The notes beneath the pieces were generated by a model. That model ran no database searches, had not been told where the DNA came from, and saw nothing but the letters and a program-made list of their open reading frames with translations. The position numbers and the translations under genes were made by a program. From Alphaproteobacteria bacterium (GTDB taxonomy: Bacteria > Pseudomonadota > Alphaproteobacteria > MPNO01 > UBA2964), in contig WLWZ01000001.1 in assembly GCA_012103315.1 (NCBI GenBank), forward strand, positions 62,001 to 126,000: a DNA stretch of 64,000 nt, in the 5' to 3' direction. Positions 63,092 through 64,000 of the stretch are shown here, in pieces (position 1 is the stretch's first letter; the number at the start of each line of letters is the position of its first letter).

Positions 63092-64000
63092 ATGACAGTA
63101 CAAACTGTGTTCCGTGTCGAGGGGATGAGCTGCGCCGGTTGCGTATCGCGGGTTGAATCCGTTATCGCAGATGTCCCCGGCGTTGAAGAAGCGACGGTTA
63201 ATCTTGCCACGGGCCGCGCCGCGATAACGTTTCTCGAAGACCGATCTTCCGAGGCTGATTTCCGTCAGGCGATTACTGGTGCGGGCTACGGCGTCAGCGA
63301 CATCGAAGATGCTGCTGCGAGTCAAGCGCAGGAAGTCGCCGGATTACGCCGCGATGTCCTAATTGCGGCTTTGTTGACGCTGCCGCTGTTGGCTATCGCC
63401 AAGCTGCCTTTGTTGCCACCCGCCGCAGACGCCATGCAGGGCTTGTTTTCCAAACAGGTCTGGGGTGTTTTTGAATTAATTCTGGTAACGCCGGTCGTAT
63501 TCTATGCCGGTTGGCGCTTTATTCGTTCCGGCTGGGTTGAGTTGCGTCATCTAAACCCCGGGATGAACAGCCTCGTCATGCTTGGCGCAGGTGCCGCTTA
63601 TTTTTATTCGGCGATTGTTCTGTTTCGGCCAAGTGCGTTTCCGCAAGGGACGGCACAGTCTTATTTCGTTGCCGCCGGAGTCATCGTCACACTGATTTTA
63701 GTGGGTCGGTATCTTGAAGCTCTCGCGCGGGGTCGAACGTCGCAGGCGATAAGCGCTCTGATGAAGTTGGAGCCGCCCATGGCGCGAGTTGTGCATGACG
63801 ACGGCGAAATTGAAATAGCGATTGAAGAGCTTTGCGTCGATGACGTCCTCGCCGTGCGACCCGGTGAACGACTTGCAGCGGACGGAATCGTTCTCGACGG
63901 CATAAGTCAGATCGATGAAGCAATGATCACGGGTGAAGCGATGCCCGTTGAGAAGTCGGCCGGTGCCGAGGTTGTCGCCGGAACAATTAACAAGGCGGGG
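63092..64000 (+). CDS. copA: Heavy-metal (copper) P1B-type ATPase, cut by window end
   Basis: Open to the window end (303 codons of about 750). N-terminal HMA domain with GMSCAGCVSRVES (CxxC) and the following helix VESVIADVPGVEEATVNLATGRAAITF in the usual order, then membrane helices, the A-domain region VRPGERLAADGIVLDG and DEAMITGEAMPVEKSAGAEVVAGTINKAG. The CPC ion motif and DKTGT lie beyond the edge, so Cu+ specificity is inferred from the HMA site. The start ATG 63092 is 36 bases from the divergent BVMO start. The window also holds a cupredoxin and DUF4142 pair, so copper handling recurs. Confidence 0.9.
   Translation, partial: MTVQTVFRVEGMSCAGCVSRVESVIADVPGVEEATVNLATGRAAITFLEDRSSEADFRQAITGAGYGVSDIEDAAASQAQEVAGLRRDVLIAALLTLPLLAIAKLPLLPPAADAMQGLFSKQVWGVFELILVTPVVFYAGWRFIRSGWVELRHLNPGMNSLVMLGAGAAYFYSAIVLFRPSAFPQGTAQSYFVAAGVIVTLILVGRYLEALARGRTSQAISALMKLEPPMARVVHDDGEIEIAIEELCVDDVLAVRPGERLAADGIVLDGISQIDEAMITGEAMPVEKSAGAEVVAGTINKAG

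Noticed and set aside
63056-63325. Upstream extension of the Baeyer-Villiger monooxygenase
   Set aside because: It is antisense to the HMA domain of the copper ATPase and adds non-family sequence.
1-64000. CRISPR arrays, insertion sequences, prophage or integrase genes
   Set aside because: No repeat-spacer pattern, transposase or integrase was found; the AT-rich patch has no recombinase.

Overview
The window reads as a 64 kb chromosome segment of a proteobacterium, most likely an alphaproteobacterium. This rests on the style of the L20, L35, IF-3 and LepA proteins, the run thrS-infC-rpmI-rplT-pheS-pheT without ihfA behind it, and moderate GC. The genus is not identifiable by eye. Genes are tightly packed and no gene-free stretch exceeds about 230 bases. 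The first gene (glutamate synthase large subunit) and the last (a heavy-metal P-type ATPase) are cut by the window edges.

1-23.6 kb is a mixed accessory region. It holds gltB, two related major facilitator transporters, a small operon of a cupin and a 4,5-dihydroxyphthalate-decarboxylase-like protein, a GST, an MscS channel, LysR, OhrR/MarR and AraC regulators, a cytochrome P460, a copper-protein operon (DUF4142, cupredoxin, GNAT), a sulfatase-fold membrane enzyme, a TPR protein, two glycosyltransferases, and an unusual 581-residue secreted protein with two cysteine-closed helical hairpins and a secretin-like C-terminal tail.

23.7-33.6 kb is the conserved translation block: thrS, infC (apparently starting at AUC), rpmI, rplT, pheS, pheT, a DM13 protein, lepA and a tRNA-Ser(GGA). 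It is followed by a WYL regulator, an RRM protein and small membrane or hypothetical genes to about 36 kb.

36-61 kb is dominated by genes for catabolism of aromatic or phenylpropanoid compounds. They include an AroE-like dehydrogenase with two class II aldolases, a GMC oxidoreductase, a meta-cleavage trio (alpha/beta hydrolase, class A flavin hydroxylase, two-domain extradiol dioxygenase), a two-subunit molybdenum enzyme closely resembling pyrogallol-phloroglucinol transhydroxylase, a TauD-type dioxygenase, a frameshifted quinone oxidoreductase, an LLM flavin enzyme, three acyl-CoA-dehydrogenase-fold flavin monooxygenases, a p-hydroxycinnamoyl-CoA hydratase/lyase homologue, an FAH-family protein, an SDR, a third class II aldolase and an ACMSD-type amidohydrolase. 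Together they suggest side-chain shortening, ring hydroxylation or hydroxyl transfer, ring cleavage and processing of the products. A short AT-rich patch at 38.5-39.7 kb, with a PadR regulator and a permease-prefix-like stub, looks acquired from elsewhere.

The most notable points are these. (i) A peroxiredoxin gene at 61,093-61,545 has an in-frame UGA exactly at the peroxidatic cysteine, followed by a SECIS-like hairpin, so it is probably a selenoprotein that ordinary gene calling misses. (ii) The transhydroxylase-like large subunit carries an N-terminal SCP2-like domain, and its small subunit lacks what appear to be exactly the four ligands of one [4Fe-4S] cluster. (iii) There is the secretin-tailed protein with twin-cysteine hairpins.
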